The notes: generated by a model not told the origin, from the letters alone. Counted from the stretch's first letter, positions 32,994 to 45,485 are shown. The stretch is 64,000 bases of DNA from Annona cherimola (GCA_030490835.1 CM059971.1:21197817-21261816); one strand, 5' to 3'. Numbers and translations: made by a program.

Positions 32994-34949
32994 CAGCCAG
33001 AATTAAAAATCAAAGCTTTTGCCTTAATTTTCGGTCCAAGTCATTTAAAACTTCAAGATCTTTCCATACATTAAATAAAATAATCTCATTTAGGAAATAA
33101 GAAATAAACTTGTATTATTACATCCAAGCCATCATGTTCATAGAGTTATTACAAGCATGCCCACGTTAATAAAAATCTTTACATCCAAGTCATGCCATTT
33201 ATTACATAAAATAAATTTTAAAAAATTATATCAATTCATTATCTCGCTACCACTATCTCATTGGCCACCATCCACTGGATCATCTGAGAGTAAAAAAAAT
33301 GGTAAGTTCACAAGAACTCAATAAGTAGGATTATGCTTTGCAATTAAGATCATAAGAATATATCATCTTCTCTCAATTGCCCAACTTTTTAAGCATTTAA
33401 TACATCTTATATGTCATCCTCTCTTCCTAGAAGTACTCAACTTTAAGTTTGGGGACTACCCTAAGGATTTAGAGACTTAAATCCCTTAAGATGCTCCTCT
33501 ATCCAAAAAACTTAAACTTCCATGCATCATTTGGCTAATCTAGCCCTTCCATCGAACTCAAAATGTACAAATCTATAGAAAATGATCCCTGAATTACTCA
33601 AATTGGACCTCTAGAGCTTAATTTACATCAATTTGAAAATTGATGCACCAAATGGTGCCACGTGTCCCTCGCCGTCAGCTACTTGGGCTCGCCGCTGGTG
33701 GTCCTACTTGTTTAGGCTTCTTGGTGGGCCGCCTCTAGGCTTCGCTACCTGGGCTGCTGCCTTGGTTTCATCTCTGGGCTTTAAACCTTGGGACCGTTAA
33801 TTGGATCCTCCTTCTTAGGCCCATTGCAACAGTTGAGTTTGTTTGCTGCTGGGCTCAGCTAGATCCAGCCTAGTCCCGGAAGGCCCGTACAATCTCCTGA
33901 AAAATTACAGATTGTCCTGCTATCTTTTGATTTTATAGAAACTTCTTGATAACTCATGATTTTTAGAAAAACTACTAGACAGAATTGTAAAATGTCCAAA
34001 AACTCGAAAATAGGCAGTAACGTCCATTTTTCCTATTCGTCCATTTATACAATATACATAATAATATTATTTCTGTATATATATGCCTCATTTTAACATC
34101 TTAAATGCATTAAAATTCTTCCCATTAATAATTTGTCTAACATATTTAATTTTATGTCATCCAAGCATAATATAACGTGCATAATTATGCATATTAATTT
34201 TTTTGACTCACAATAAATTATAATTATGCCATTATGCTTTCCATCTTGCCCAAAATTATCCTTATGCTAATAAAATCCTCAAATTATTGATAAATTCTCA
34301 CGTAATTAATTTAATTTAAATAATACATTCCTCAAATAATTATGTGGCATCCATTCCTTATGTAATTAAATATATAATATCTCACATCATCTCGGCATGA
34401 TTAATGGCCATAAAATCAAATATTAGTAAAACCACTAAATAACCATGTGTTAAACCTCATTAAATCATACCATAATTAAAAGCTAAAGAGGCAAAATCTC
34501 CCTTACCTTATAGAAGAAAATGAAAAGAATCACTTGAACGGATTAGATTGGCTTTTCTCTTTCTCCAGCAACAGCGTAACTTTTGCCATAACTCCTTGGA
34601 GGATTCACCGGAGAAACGACCGCCTATAATCCGATCCATTTCATTTGAAATTTGAATTTCAAAAGGCAAAATACGTCATTTATACATTCACTGGAACTTG
34701 ATCTCAAGACTTCCTCTACTAAAGACCAACAACTTAACCACTTAAGTATCTTGGGCTATTAAGTTAAATATTCATAATATTTTATATAACTCAACACATT
34801 CATCCTAAGTGAGCTTATTTGAGCTTATCCCAATAACCTTCTACTTATTCTTGGTCCATTGCTTGGTCAAATAGTCAATGGTCAGGATACCACCTTAGTA
34901 GACACATCATCATTTGAATAGTCAACTTATTTTTTTCCTAATTATTACA
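32989..34949 (-). mobile_element. 5' LTR of Tekay/Del-like Gypsy element
   Basis: It runs from TGTAACAGCC to TAATTATTACA, 1961 bp, and is collinear with the LTR at 25113-27016. It holds an extra stretch at about 34570-34660 missing from the other copy. The expected initiator-Met primer site is not seen next to its inner edge; that sequence is ACATGCATGGCTCACTTGC on the minus strand. Confidence 0.8.
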
Positions 34950-36823
34950 TATGTAGTCCGTAGTGAACATTTCATCCGACATGAAGGACTAAGTTCTTTA
35001 AGCTGGCAGGTGATTTAACATAGCGACATACCTAATTCTATATGACTGCTGGGTTCAATGCAAACTTGAACATTTTTTTAATTTTTAGCATTGAGCTTCG
35101 ATACTCATGCTTGCATTACCCATTTTCTTGACTTTTTTTAAATTTTTTTACATGGATATAAGGATATGAAGAGATTTTTTAATATATTAAAATTTTAATT
35201 TTAATTTTTTTTGAATTTTCAAAATGAAAAAATAAGGATACATAAAAAATCACGCAGTCAATCTAATGCAGCAGTTAGGCTGGTTGACGTGGATCATTAA
35301 CTGTTGACTTTGACGGATTGATTGCATTATTTTTTTTGATGATATTACAGTATCTCAAGTGATAGTACAATCAAGCTTCGAGACATTCTAACAAGTGTCT
35401 AACTAAAAATCTAATATTTTTTAATAATAAATCCTAAACTACTCACTTAGTGGACACTCCTACAGAAAATTTGGGGAGGCTAAAAGCCACTACTAAATTC
35501 TTCTGAAAACGCACTTGCCAAGCTTTGAACCAAGGACGCTAACTTACTAGGGCAATGTCGTTGCCTTAGTGGCGATTGCATTATTTTAATTAGTGAATTA
35601 TTTTTAAGAAATAAAACCCTTTGAAAAATTTGCAACTAAATCTGAGACAGGCGATCAGCCTTCTTACTGCTGAATGCTGATAAACGTTCTTCATGCGATT
35701 TGAAGGAGAGAAAGAAAAACGATCAAAATAAAGTATTGTGTAGCACCAGGTCTAAATGGTATCTAGGTGCATTGTAGTCACCTGGGAGGTGATAAATCGT
35801 CCAGCAAAGGATACTTTGATGCACAGTTAAAGTACCGGCTGAATATTTTATAATAAAAAAGTAGCTATTGAATACCATTGCCATTCAATAAAGGATGTGT
35901 TTGCTAATAATAAAAAATGTTTAGTTAAAACTTTCCATTCTTCACTTTCTAATTATTTCTACAGGACTACTCATTTAACTAATATATTTATTTTGATTTT
36001 ATTCCTTTTACTCTTCATTATTACTTTACCATACAACATTATTCTCTTTAAATTCAAAAACTTTTAAACCAAAAATTTTTCTTCTTCCAATTTTACTACT
36101 TTCCAAATACACCCAAAGAAGAAAAAGCAGCAGAAGGCCAAGGGCTGATTAGACTTAAGCAGCAAATAAAGGATATCACATCCCCTTATCAGTATCTCCC
36201 GATACTTTCAAATTCGTCCACCATTTTGTTGCTAATAATCCTAATTAAACATGCTTGGTTGGGACGATCTACATGGAGCCGACGTTGCACATTGCTCCTC
36301 AAAATTTGAAAAATGGTTTTACTTCTTCATATTTTTGAAATATAGTTGTTTTGGAAGCTTAAAAAATACCAACCACCCATTAGCAACCAACATTTCATGG
36401 TATTCAGATCTAAGATCATGCATGTCAATTGTTCTAAAAAACACGACTACAAAGCTTCAACTCCTTTTCCCTAGCAGCTGTAATTGAAGTCTTTCCATCA
36501 CTAAATATCTAATCGTTTCTCTCTTTTTTTTCCCTGGAATAACAACTCTCTAGAAAATCAGCAACCAAATTCGAGATGGGTCATTGATCTCCCTTGATGT
36601 TGATAACTATTCTACATACAAATTTAAGGTAGAAAAAAGAGGAAACAATGAAAAATGTGAAGCATTAGTTCTATCTGGAATTTAGTTGTCCTGTAATCAA
36701 GGACAAGTTAAAGGGATATTATTTGAGAAGCTTGTGTAGATATTAATGACAAAGATAAATGATACATTGAGATTATTCTTTCAAGAAGAATGATCCTATT
36801 AGCTCAGGTTAAGCAATGATCCT
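34950..36823. other. Intergenic stretch; one SINE, otherwise nothing identified
   Basis: Apart from the SINE at 35334-35573 the region is AT-rich without recognisable genes. Short open frames (for example 36251-36487) show no motif. Confidence 0.4.
35334..35573 (-). mobile_element. tRNA-derived SINE with 14-bp target duplication
   Basis: GATTGCATTATTTT occurs at 35320-35333 and again at 35574-35587, a perfect 14-bp duplication of the kind made by LINE-type machinery. A T-run at the left edge is the tail of a minus-strand insert. The 5' part on the minus strand has CACTAAGGCAACGACATTG (A-box region) and GGTTCAAAGC, which fits the B-box consensus GGTTCRANNC. The body is 240 bp, normal for a plant SINE. 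The intact duplication suggests a fairly recent insertion. Confidence 0.8.
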
Positions 36824-36882
36824 GTTTATTTTGGAGCGCGATCTCCTACTCCCAGGAGCAAGTTAGCGAACTTGCTCCCAGC

Positions 36883-38033
36883 TAGGGGTGTAAATCGGGT
36901 CGGGTTGACTCGGGTTGGGACAAATACAACCCTAACCCACCTTGTAAAATCTCAACCCAACCCTACTTTCAACCCTACTTTTCACACCTTAACCCAACCC
37001 TATTTCAACCCACCTCAAATCGGTTCGGTTCGGGTTAGAAATTGGGCTAATAGATTACACATATTATCAATGTTAGTTAAGCTTTTGTTCACCCAAATTT
37101 CTAAAATAACAAAAAAGCAATGATAATTATAAAAAAATAAGTACTAAAAAGTACTACGTAACTCAAAAGTGGAGGATAAGTTTTGTAATTGATTTATTTT
37201 TTTGCTTTTGTATTCTTTGAGCAATTGATTTCCCCTGCAAGTTAAAAAGTGAAAGCCAAGTAAAAGTATTGCAGTAAATTATGCAAAATGAGAAAACGAA
37301 TATCATAGTCTTACTTACATTTTTAGTTGGCTTCCAATCAAAGCTACAAACATCTCAAATTCCCAATCGACCTGTTCGTTATTTCAAATCACCAATGCAA
37401 GCGAACATCTAAACAACCTATTTACAATGCAATATAGGGTATGTTTGGCAATTGAAAGAAAAAGTCAATTAAAACTTTTCAATCTAAAACTTTTCACTCT
37501 CTACAATTATCATATTTTTAACTATCATATTTTTTAATTATTTTTTCACATTTTTCTATACAACTACCCTACTTTTCAATCATTTATATAAAACTATCCA
37601 CACAACTAACCTATCTATTACTCATCATTACCCCTATCATATCACATCAGTTGATAACTTTTACTCTCCAAAAACTTTTCATCAAAAGTTTTATTCATTA
37701 CCAAACACACTCATATAACCAAATAATCCAAACATAATTTCACAACTAATTAACCAAATATATTTCCAAACCAAATAAATTCAAACAACATTTCACAACC
37801 AAATTGTTAAACATATTTCCAAACTTCACACAATTTTATTTAAATATCAAAACAACATAAATGAAATACACTCTCATAAACATATCTTATGAAATCGGGT
37901 CGGGTCGGGTTGACCGACTCCCCGTTGAACCCGATTTTCAAAAATCAAATTTTCAAAATATCAACCCAACCATGGTATAAATCGGTCCGGTTGATGCGGG
38001 CTCGGGTTGAACCCGACCCTATTTACACCCCTA
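36883..38033. mobile_element. hAT non-autonomous element inserted in the MULE arm
   Basis: The left end TAGGGGTGTAAATCGGGTCG pairs with the right end, whose reverse complement is TAGGGGTGTAAATAGGGTCG. A perfect 8-bp target duplication CTCCCAGC lies at 36875-36882 and 38034-38041. Removing the element restores a MULE left arm that matches the right arm. The 1151-bp length includes a nested MITE at 37437-37712. No transposase frame. Confidence 0.85.
37437..37712. mobile_element. MITE nested inside the hAT element
   Basis: The left end GGGTATGTTTGGCAATTGAA pairs with the right end, whose reverse complement is GAGTGTGTTTGGTAATGAA. The flanks share ATATA (37432-37436 and 37713-37717). The terminal words resemble plant PIF/Harbinger-type MITEs, which duplicate 3 bp, so the superfamily is uncertain. 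Length is 276 bp. Confidence 0.6.
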
Positions 38034-38289
38034 CTCCCAGCCTTTCTCCACCGTTCGATTCCGCGGGCACGATGCGAGCCGTTGGATGGAGGCTCGCATG
38101 TTGAGGCAGGGAGCAGCCTTGTCAGCAGCATCAAACGATAGCACGTCCCCCTCCCCGCTCTCACCCTCTCCCTTCTTCCTCACCCTCTTTGCTCTCCTCT
38201 CCTCTTCCTTCTCTCCTCCTCTCCTCTCTCTGCTCGCCTACCCGTCCGCTCGCTCACCCTTCATGTTTCGACGCTTCTCCTGCTCCTCT

Positions 38290-39460
38290 ATGCTCTCTTT
38301 ACCCCCTTCATCCTGGATCGATAACCTTCGCCCACCCACCATGAGGGTGAGCTCCGACAACCTTGGAAAGGAGTTTTTAGTGATGGAGGGATCAACGTAG
38401 GATTTTCATCGGACACCTTGTCCCTAGTTGCTTAAACCATCACATGTCTCCAAGATGAAAATTCCGCCGCTGAAGTCAAAGAATCTACGCCACTCATTCG
38501 CTTGTCCCATGCAACCAATCTTTATTAAAATTTTAGCTTCTGCCCGGCTAATCTATCATTGAGCGAGCTACCCCTGCTTTCTCTCATGGCTGACTGACAA
38601 TTGCTGACTGCTCTGGCTGTCCAAGAACTACATTTTTCGGAATACAAACAGGTGAGTGGAGCTTATCGTGGCCAAATTGGTGATTTATGTAATTGTTGCG
38701 GCTCCACCTGCTTTCTTCGTTTTTGACCACCAATGGCGCTGCTGGAGATGATCACTCTGCCTGAAATGGCTTGATCTTGGTGAGGTTCAGCTACATGCCC
38801 TCCCATGTGTCCCAAGAATGGTTGATTGAGGCCATGTAGCCGACGATTCCGAACCGCCGCCCTATCTAGCACTTCTCTCTTCAAGCGTCTGCATCATTTA
38901 TGCTAGCAATTGCTGGTTGTCCCATACGATGGCATGCCTACAATCTGCTCCAGCCTGGAAAGCTGATCTTTGGAATTTGCAATTTATGGTCATGACTTGG
39001 GATTGGAGACGGCTCTGATACCGGTTGACATGAACCAGACTGAATCATCAAAGATTCTTATTACCTGCAAGCAACTCCAATCGAACTCTCGAGACCTCTC
39101 AACGAGGATCTGACAAGCTTCGATACAAGAACACTACACCACTAATCAAACTCTCGAGACCTCTCAATGAGGATCTGACAAGCTCCGATACAAGAACACT
39201 ACACCACTATCCCTATGCCACAATTCTAATAGTCAAAACACTTGGCCTCAATTGCTAAGCCACAATTCTATTACCTATCACAGAATCATATCCATCACTT
39301 CAGTGCTCTGCAGCTATGCATCGTAATTTCTTAAGGATCAATTTTTAAAAATTGAGAGATGTATGGAAGAGAAGCAAAGCACATAAAACTGAAAACAAAG
39401 AATAGAAAAATAAATAGCCTTATGATTGCATTTATGGTAGGTAACTACTCTTCTAATCAT
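38290..39460 (-). other. MULE internal cargo with a retroelement-like primer site
   Basis: On the minus strand the cargo contains GGTATCAGAGCCG near 39010-39022, close to the initiator-Met primer site TGGTATCAGAGC used by many plant LTR elements. It is preceded by the possible end of an LTR. A 73-codon minus-strand frame follows (38884-38663, with NQPFLGHMGGHVAEPHQ), which could be the start of a gag but is not recognised. A 65-bp tandem duplication lies at 39079-39208. The simplest reading is a captured or inserted retroelement 5' end. Confidence 0.4.
39079..39208. repeat. 65-bp tandem duplication in the MULE cargo
   Basis: Two units of 65 bp start at 39079 and 39144. Each holds CTCTCGAGACCTCTCAA and ACAAGAACACTACACCACT. 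They differ by a few transitions. Confidence 0.9.
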
Positions 39461-39879
39461 CTCTGCCCGGAAGCACCGAGGGTGAGCGAGCAGCAGGGAG
39501 GGCGGGGTTGCCGGGCAGGCGAGCGGAGAGAAGAGAGGAGGAGAGAACGGAGTGAGTGGTGAGAGGAGATGAGGAGAGAAGGGAGAGAAGAAAGAGAGCA
39601 GGGAGGGTGAGTAGAGGAGGAGAGAAGGAAGAGGGTGAGCGCGGGAGGGTGAGCAGAGGAGGAGAGAAGGGAGAGGGTAAGCGTGGGAGGGGGAAGTGCT
39701 GCCTTCTGACGCCGATGATAAGTTCGCATCATGCAAGCCTCCATTTAATGGCTCGCATCGCGCGAGCTTCCATCCAACAGCTCGCATCGCGCCCGCGGAA
39801 TCGAACGGTGGAGAAAGGCCAGGAGCAGGTTCGCTAACTTGCTCCAGGGAGCAGGAGATTGCGCTCCGTTTATTTTAGT

Positions 39880-40068
39880 GTATGTAACATATAGCTTATG
39901 TTTTACCATTTTTGAGTATGGCTATATTTTTTTTTGAGATTTTTAAACCTCTATGTGTATATTTATATTTAAAATATCCATATCTTTAAAAATCCAAAAA
40001 AAATATATTCACGTACTCAAAAGTGGTAAAACTTAGTATATGGGTTAAATACATTTAGATAAATAAGT
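39880..40068. mobile_element. Foldback MITE
   Basis: Inverted arms: left TTTTACCATTTTTGAGTA, right TACTCAAAAGTGGTAAAA, with AT-rich interior. The MULE lies directly against its left side. A similar foldback is at 22330-22510. Confidence 0.55.
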
Positions 40069-41089
40069 GTCTAAAGAAAAAAATATTCTAAATAAGTTTT
40101 TTAAGATAAACTAAGTAGATTATTTTTTAGCCTGATCTAACATGATCGCTCCTCTTTCAAAGCCTCTCGTGGACAATGACCGTCAAAACAAGAGAGTTGC
40201 CATCTCGAATGGAACGCTTCCCTAAGTTCAAACGGCCGAGGTTTAGTTGTTGCCCATAATTGCCAAGAAGACTCTTTGACAACCTGAACAAACACTTGGA
40301 GAGGAAGTGTCCTTAGGATGTTTTGATTGGGTCTCTCATGAATTACAATGCTTGTAGATACTAGTTTAGGCCTAAATTTAAGTTTTACTGTGACTAACAT
40401 TTAAAAAAAAACTCAGTTAGTGATTTGAATGGATGAATGTAGCAACCCTTTGTATTTCTGATCAGACACAACAATATAAGTGATACACCCAACTTTACAT
40501 GGGCGCTAGTTCAATGAAAACACTTCAATGCTTATGCTTGTATTGCCCATTATTAGTATATGTTGTTATTATGATTAGTATTAGTATTATTGTTGGATCT
40601 TTTGCATGCACATGCAAACCTAAGAAAATTTTTTACGCATCAAAATTTACATTTTTAGTTTGAAATATTTTTGAATTTTCAAAATGGAAAAATAAGGATT
40701 CATGTGCTACACCCGGTGTGCGCATGAAAAATCGTTGATTTTTATTTTACAAATCCAAAAAAATTAAAAATCGAAAGTATAAATTTCATGTAGAAAAAGA
40801 CCTTGACTAAGCCCGCTTAATGCGAAAAAAATTTCAAAAAAATTGAATCAATGCTAACAACTCTTTTATATATATAAAAAATAAACTGCGCTCCAAAAAT
40901 ACAAACCCAATCCACTACACTTTTTTTCAAAAGTTGGATTGTATTCCAAAAGACCTACAAAGAGTAAAAAAAGTTGATATACAAAGAATTTACAAGAAAA
41001 ATCTAGTGAATTTACCCCCACGGAACTTTATCATTTCCCTACTTTACAACAAAATCAGCTATAAAATAAGCACATCAATTCCCTATGAG
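40069..41089. other. Stretch with no identified gene
   Basis: The minus-strand frame 40400-40137 (87 codons) has no recognised motif. The rest is AT-rich. Around 40690-40780 words such as CACCCGGTGTGCGC recall the GTGCACCC words near 22280. Confidence 0.35.
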
Positions 41090-41687
41090 TAGGGGTGCAA
41101 CTTGGGTAGGGTATCCATGGGTACCCATTGACCCAACCCTAATTTGGGTAGGGTAGGGTAAAAAATATCATCCATGGATATGGATAGGGTATTAATTATT
41201 ATCCGCCTCCTCAAATTAGGTACGGGTAGGATAAATACGTTGGGTACTCAGAACCGACTCGCATAGGTACTCATATGGGTAATTAATTATGTGCGTAATT
41301 ATATATATTATATAGTATATATTTTATTTTGACTTTAATATCTTCTGTGCACACATATTTTAACAAATTCAAATTTATATGAATTTTGTACCTTGTGAAG
41401 TATAAAACTAGTTCGGTTATTTATATATACGTCATTGATTTTTGAAAGATTCTTATAAATATGCTTGTGACTTATGATTACAATATATTAATAGTTTTAA
41501 TGATTGGGTTATGATGGTCTATACTTCATATTTTTATATAATAATATAAACAATAATATATGTACTTATGATTTTAAAACATAAATGAGTATTATTTTAC
41601 ATTATTTAAAATAATATAGAAATTTTTAAAAATATTATATTTGAGTATTAAAAGAGCTGATTTTGAACTGAAATCGGAACCAACCCT
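41090..41687. mobile_element. hAT MITE of the GTGCAACTTGGGT family, right end missing
   Basis: The left end is TAGGGGTGCAACTTGGGTAG, the best-preserved terminus of this family in the window. The interior matches the copy at 23154. The right inverted end is absent: the sequence breaks off after ACCAACCCTAT, where a probable LTR begins. Confidence 0.6.
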
Positions 41688-43834
41688 ATGTGAGCTGAAA
41701 GCTCAGTAAGTAAAAATATATTTTTACTAAATTCATTTTTCAATCATTTTAATTTTTTTCTTTTCAAAAATAAATACAACATCCATATTGTCTTTTATGC
41801 ACAACAAACTCTAATTAATGCAAAATTTAACATCTTTATACATGTGCATACATATGTCAATTCTAAATCATGTATTCATATTGTGGGTATTGTCATTTAC
41901 TTGTGCTCGCGTGCAGCAGTGCTACACATTCGTGAGCTAATTCATCTTCTTTGATAGTTCTGAGGTCGCAACCTAGGTACTACTATACTACTTTACTCCT
42001 TGGCGGCGAACTCAATATGCAATTATGCATCATGTTTATGTACTGTGATTAATGCATCACTTAAATTCACTACTTAACATGATTTTGAAATAATAATGCT
42101 TATATTTAAATAAACCAACTTGAAAGAAAATTTCGAATTAAATAAATAATCACATTTCATAAGAAAATTATAATATTCACATAATATTTTCAAAGTCATG
42201 CTTTGGTAAAAGTTTACTAACCTTTAAGTAGACTTTAAAACTCATCTTTTCTAATTTCTTGTAGTAGCCTTAAGTCTCTTTTTCCTAATTTTTATCACAA
42301 TATGTTCATTATTTCACCTTGATTTTCATAAATATTATTTAAAATTTCATTTACAACTTTTCTAAATTTTCTCATAATTTTAATGGGTCAAAATTCTAAT
42401 TTCTCCCATTTATTCTTATGTTATTTCACTTTTAAACAATTTTATTTTTTATATATAAAAAATTTAGACTCATACTTCTTTAAATACTTACTTTAAAATT
42501 TTTATTTTTTATAATATTTTTATTTATATTTATAGCATCACATCTTTAAATAATTTCATTCCTTACAAAATTATAAGTTTAAACTCATTTAAGCTTCTAA
42601 ATATTTACTTTAAATTTTTGGGTATTTTCATAATTTTCTATATTTTTTTAATTTTTTTGGTATTTATTTTGAAAATTTCCTTCTTTTCCCTCGCCAGCCG
42701 GCTTGCTGGTCGCTGGTGGCCTGCTGCTGGTGGGCCGAACCAATGCGCCAGGTTAGTGGACAAGTTGGTGGGCTATGTGTGCTAGGCTTGGTTTCGAAAC
42801 TTGGGCTCAGTTTCTATGGGCTTAGAACTAGTTGGTTTGGCTCTTGGGCTTCTCGGTTCACTGGGATCTTGCTGGATGGGCTTAGCCCACTAGTCCAGTT
42901 TTTTTTTTATTTTCAACGGTTCGTATTCTCTAATTAAAATAGTTTATATCTCTCAATATGTATGTCTGTTTGATCTAAACTTTTAGGGGCAAGTTTATTA
43001 AATTATTTTTTATAATTTGAATGGTCAATTTCTCAAAATAATATCTCTATCACCAGATTTAACATAAAGGGTTTAATAGAGGTTAAAATTAAATATCACT
43101 TCGAATAACAATCTAGGCTAGTTTTTAACAAAATTAATCCATCATACACATTGTAAAATCTCTCAACTAATTTTTGTACTGGGTCAGATAATTATTTTTA
43201 TATCTTTATTTTTCTATATTTAATTTTTTATATTTTATCCTTAAAATATATATTCACAACTCCAAATCTTCATAAAAATTGCTATATCTAAAAATCTATA
43301 AGTCTGATCAACTTCAAATTTTGCAGGCAAGCTAAAAATATAATTATCTTGTTATTGTACGGTCAAAATTCTCTGATTTTGCCTAGAATTATGTTTATTT
43401 CATCATATAATATTTTCTACCCTTTATTTAGTACTTCTCACTGAAATAAGTAAAATTTCAACATCAAATATTTTAATAATACTCCTGTGACTAATTATCC
43501 ATGCTAGAAACATCATGAATGGTTTAGATCTATGAAATTAGTTGCATATATTATAAAATGAACGAGATTAACCGTAAGATGGTTAGACACAACTTACCTT
43601 CAAAAACTCCTTCCTCTTCCTCGTCTATTTTGTTGTCTCTTGCATGGCTTTTCTCCTTCAAATGACAAACCCACCACACGTATCCCCCTTTTATACTAAT
43701 GGCTTGCTTAAACGGCTAAGATTAATGCCATTAATCTCTACTATTTTATTATTATTATTAATTTTTTAAACGGAGCTGCATGGCCTTTAATCTCATCAGT
43801 TTCTTAGAAATGGATGGAAGGATGGTTGTTACAG
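41688..43834 (-). mobile_element. Probable LTR of a Gypsy-type element, minus orientation
   Basis: On the minus strand the segment starts TGTAACAACCATCC and has TATAAAAGGGGG near 43690, a plausible promoter. A GC-rich block at 42690-42900 with GGTCGCTGGTGGCC resembles the same region of the Gypsy LTRs at 25790 and 33660. The other end (TGTGAGCTG at 41687) is a guess. No matching second LTR or target duplication was found, so it may be a solo or truncated LTR. Confidence 0.4.
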
Positions 43835-43839
43835 AAGCT

Positions 43840-44880
43840 TTGTCCTCCATATCATCCTCATTGTTTTTCCTTCCCTGCTAGTAGTTCTATTATGCTTTTG
43901 GTCCCCTTGATTTGCCTCTTTAGCCTTGTTTGAAATCAACATTCTGTAAGTTGATCTAACAGAGAACATCTTGTTGGTTTCTTTTGTCCAAAAGTATTTA
44001 TCGTCCTCATCTTGATGCGGAATAGGAATTAGACAAATAGCACTCCATGCTTGTTTCCAAGCTACCTTTAAGATCTTCTATTTGTTCCAACATTTTCTAA
44101 TTTGGTCTATAAAACACTCAACCTTCACGTCCTCTATTACATCCACTGGGAGAGGGCCAACCTTCAAAATTTTTTCATCTCCCCATCTGCCACCAAAATA
44201 TTTATTCTTTCCATTCCCCAGTCTCCACTTGACCCCATCTTTGATGATTTTCTTAGCTCTAAGGATTCCCCTCCACATAAAGGAGTCGAACGTCTTTTCC
44301 TTGTGGTCCCATATTTCTTCACAAGGGAAATACTTACCTTTTAAGACTTTATAGCATAGAGACTCATTGTTTTGTGCCAATCTTTAAAACCGCTTCGCTA
44401 ATAGAGTTTTGTTAAAAACTAGTAAGTAACTAAAACCCATCCCCCCATTAGTTTCGGTTTGCACATATAATTCTATGCAATCCAACTAATTTTCCTTTTT
44501 CCCTACTATTCTCCCACCAAAGCTTTCTTTCCATGCAACTGAGATCTTTGCAGAAATATTTGGGAAGCAAGAACAAGCTCATTATATATGATGGAATGGA
44601 TTGAGCAACTGCTTCGGTGAGCACTTCCTTCCCCCCTGCTGAGAGCAATTTCTCCTTCCACCCCTTGAAGCTTTACCCAAACTTTTTCCTTTAGATATTT
44701 AAAAACTATGTTTTTAGATCTCCCCAAGTATGTTGGGAGACCCAAGTATCTCTCGCTTTCTTTTCTTGTAGATTCGAATTCTTCTTGGACCTTCCTTTTG
44801 TTTTCTCCCCTTATGTTTATGCTAAGCCAGAAATCAACATGGAGACCAGAAACTTGCTCGACATTCTCAGTATCCACAGG
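43840..44880 (-). pseudogene. LINE (L1-type) fragment, C-terminal part of ORF2
   Basis: The minus strand carries blocks found downstream of the reverse-transcriptase core in plant L1 elements: ERYLGLPTYLGRSK, KEVLTEAVAQSIPSYIMS, FLLPKYFCKDLSCME, SLCYKVLKGKYFP and a zinc-knuckle-less tail region. Reading frame changes and stops separate the blocks. The catalytic core, endonuclease and ORF1 are absent, so this is a 5'-truncated copy. Its 3' end is cut where the probable LTR begins at 43834. No poly(A) tail or target duplication is visible. Confidence 0.8.
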
Positions 44881-44897
44881 GATCCACTACACTTAAT

Positions 44898-45201
44898 TTC
44901 AGTGTACTTAGGCGCATTACTCTTTTTTGAATTTTTTAGAATTTTCATATAGGCCCAGGCATATATAAAGTTTACATATATGAAGTTTTTATATTTTTAA
45001 ATTTATTTTGATATTCTTGATTTTTAAAAATTATATTTTTATTATGGAAATGGTTTTTTAATTTTAAAATTGTAAAAATATTAAAATAGAAAATATAAAA
45101 AATACTAGACATATATGTAAACTTTACGCTTAGGTCGATTTATTTAAATTGGAAAAAACATTAAAAAATCAAAAAAGGGTAATGCACCTGCGTGCACTGA
45201 A
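44898..45201. mobile_element. Foldback MITE, 304 bp
   Basis: The left arm TTCAGTGTACTTAGGCGCAT pairs with the right arm, whose reverse complement is TTCAGTGCACGCAGGTGCAT; pairing extends through a CTTTTTTG run. The interior is AT-rich. A clear target duplication was not found. Confidence 0.65.
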
Positions 45202-45485
45202 TCGAATTCCTTGCGCGCACACATACATATATATATCAAAAAAATAAAAATGCTGCATGAGTATATATTGTTTGGAATTTAAAAAATCATTCAAATTTTT
45301 TAAAAATTAAAAAAATACCTGCACAAATCTACTTCATGGGGTAGAGACAAGCAAACATCAAGTTACTACCAGGAATCGTGCGAGATTGAATGCAATAAGA
45401 ATAAAAGTGATTGTGGAAAAAGGAAGTTTGGATGGATTTAAAGAAAGCCTTCATGAAAAATCATGGAAAATAGATGAAAGAAGAA
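45202..45485. other. Pre-insertion flank of the Copia element, no feature
   Basis: AT-rich sequence, no gene seen. It joins directly to 58789 once the Copia element and one target copy are removed. Confidence 0.5.

Larger units (their letters stand above)
36833..39867. mobile_element. Mutator-like (MULE) non-autonomous element with long terminal inverted repeats
   Basis: A perfect 9-bp target duplication GTTTATTTT flanks it (36824-36832 and 39868-39876), as expected for Mutator elements. The left end GGAGCGCGATCTCCTACTCC pairs with the right end, whose reverse complement is GGAGCGCAATCTCCTGCTCC. The inverted arms continue through AGCAAGTTAGCGAAC, TTTCTCCACCGTTCGATTCC and a CT-rich tract for roughly 300-400 bp. 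The left arm is interrupted by a hAT element (36883-38033). No transposase is present. The interior (about 38290-39460) is unrelated sequence, a Pack-MULE-like layout. Confidence 0.85.

Noticed and set aside
38086..39837. Several Ser/Pro/Arg-rich frames near the MULE ends.
   Set aside because: They lie in the CT-rich inverted arms and appear as mirror images in both arms.
41090..41687. Complete hAT MITE with both ends.
   Set aside because: The right inverted end is missing, so it is reported as truncated.
44082..44354. Plus-strand frames in the LINE region.
   Set aside because: They are shadows of the minus-strand LINE coding sequence.
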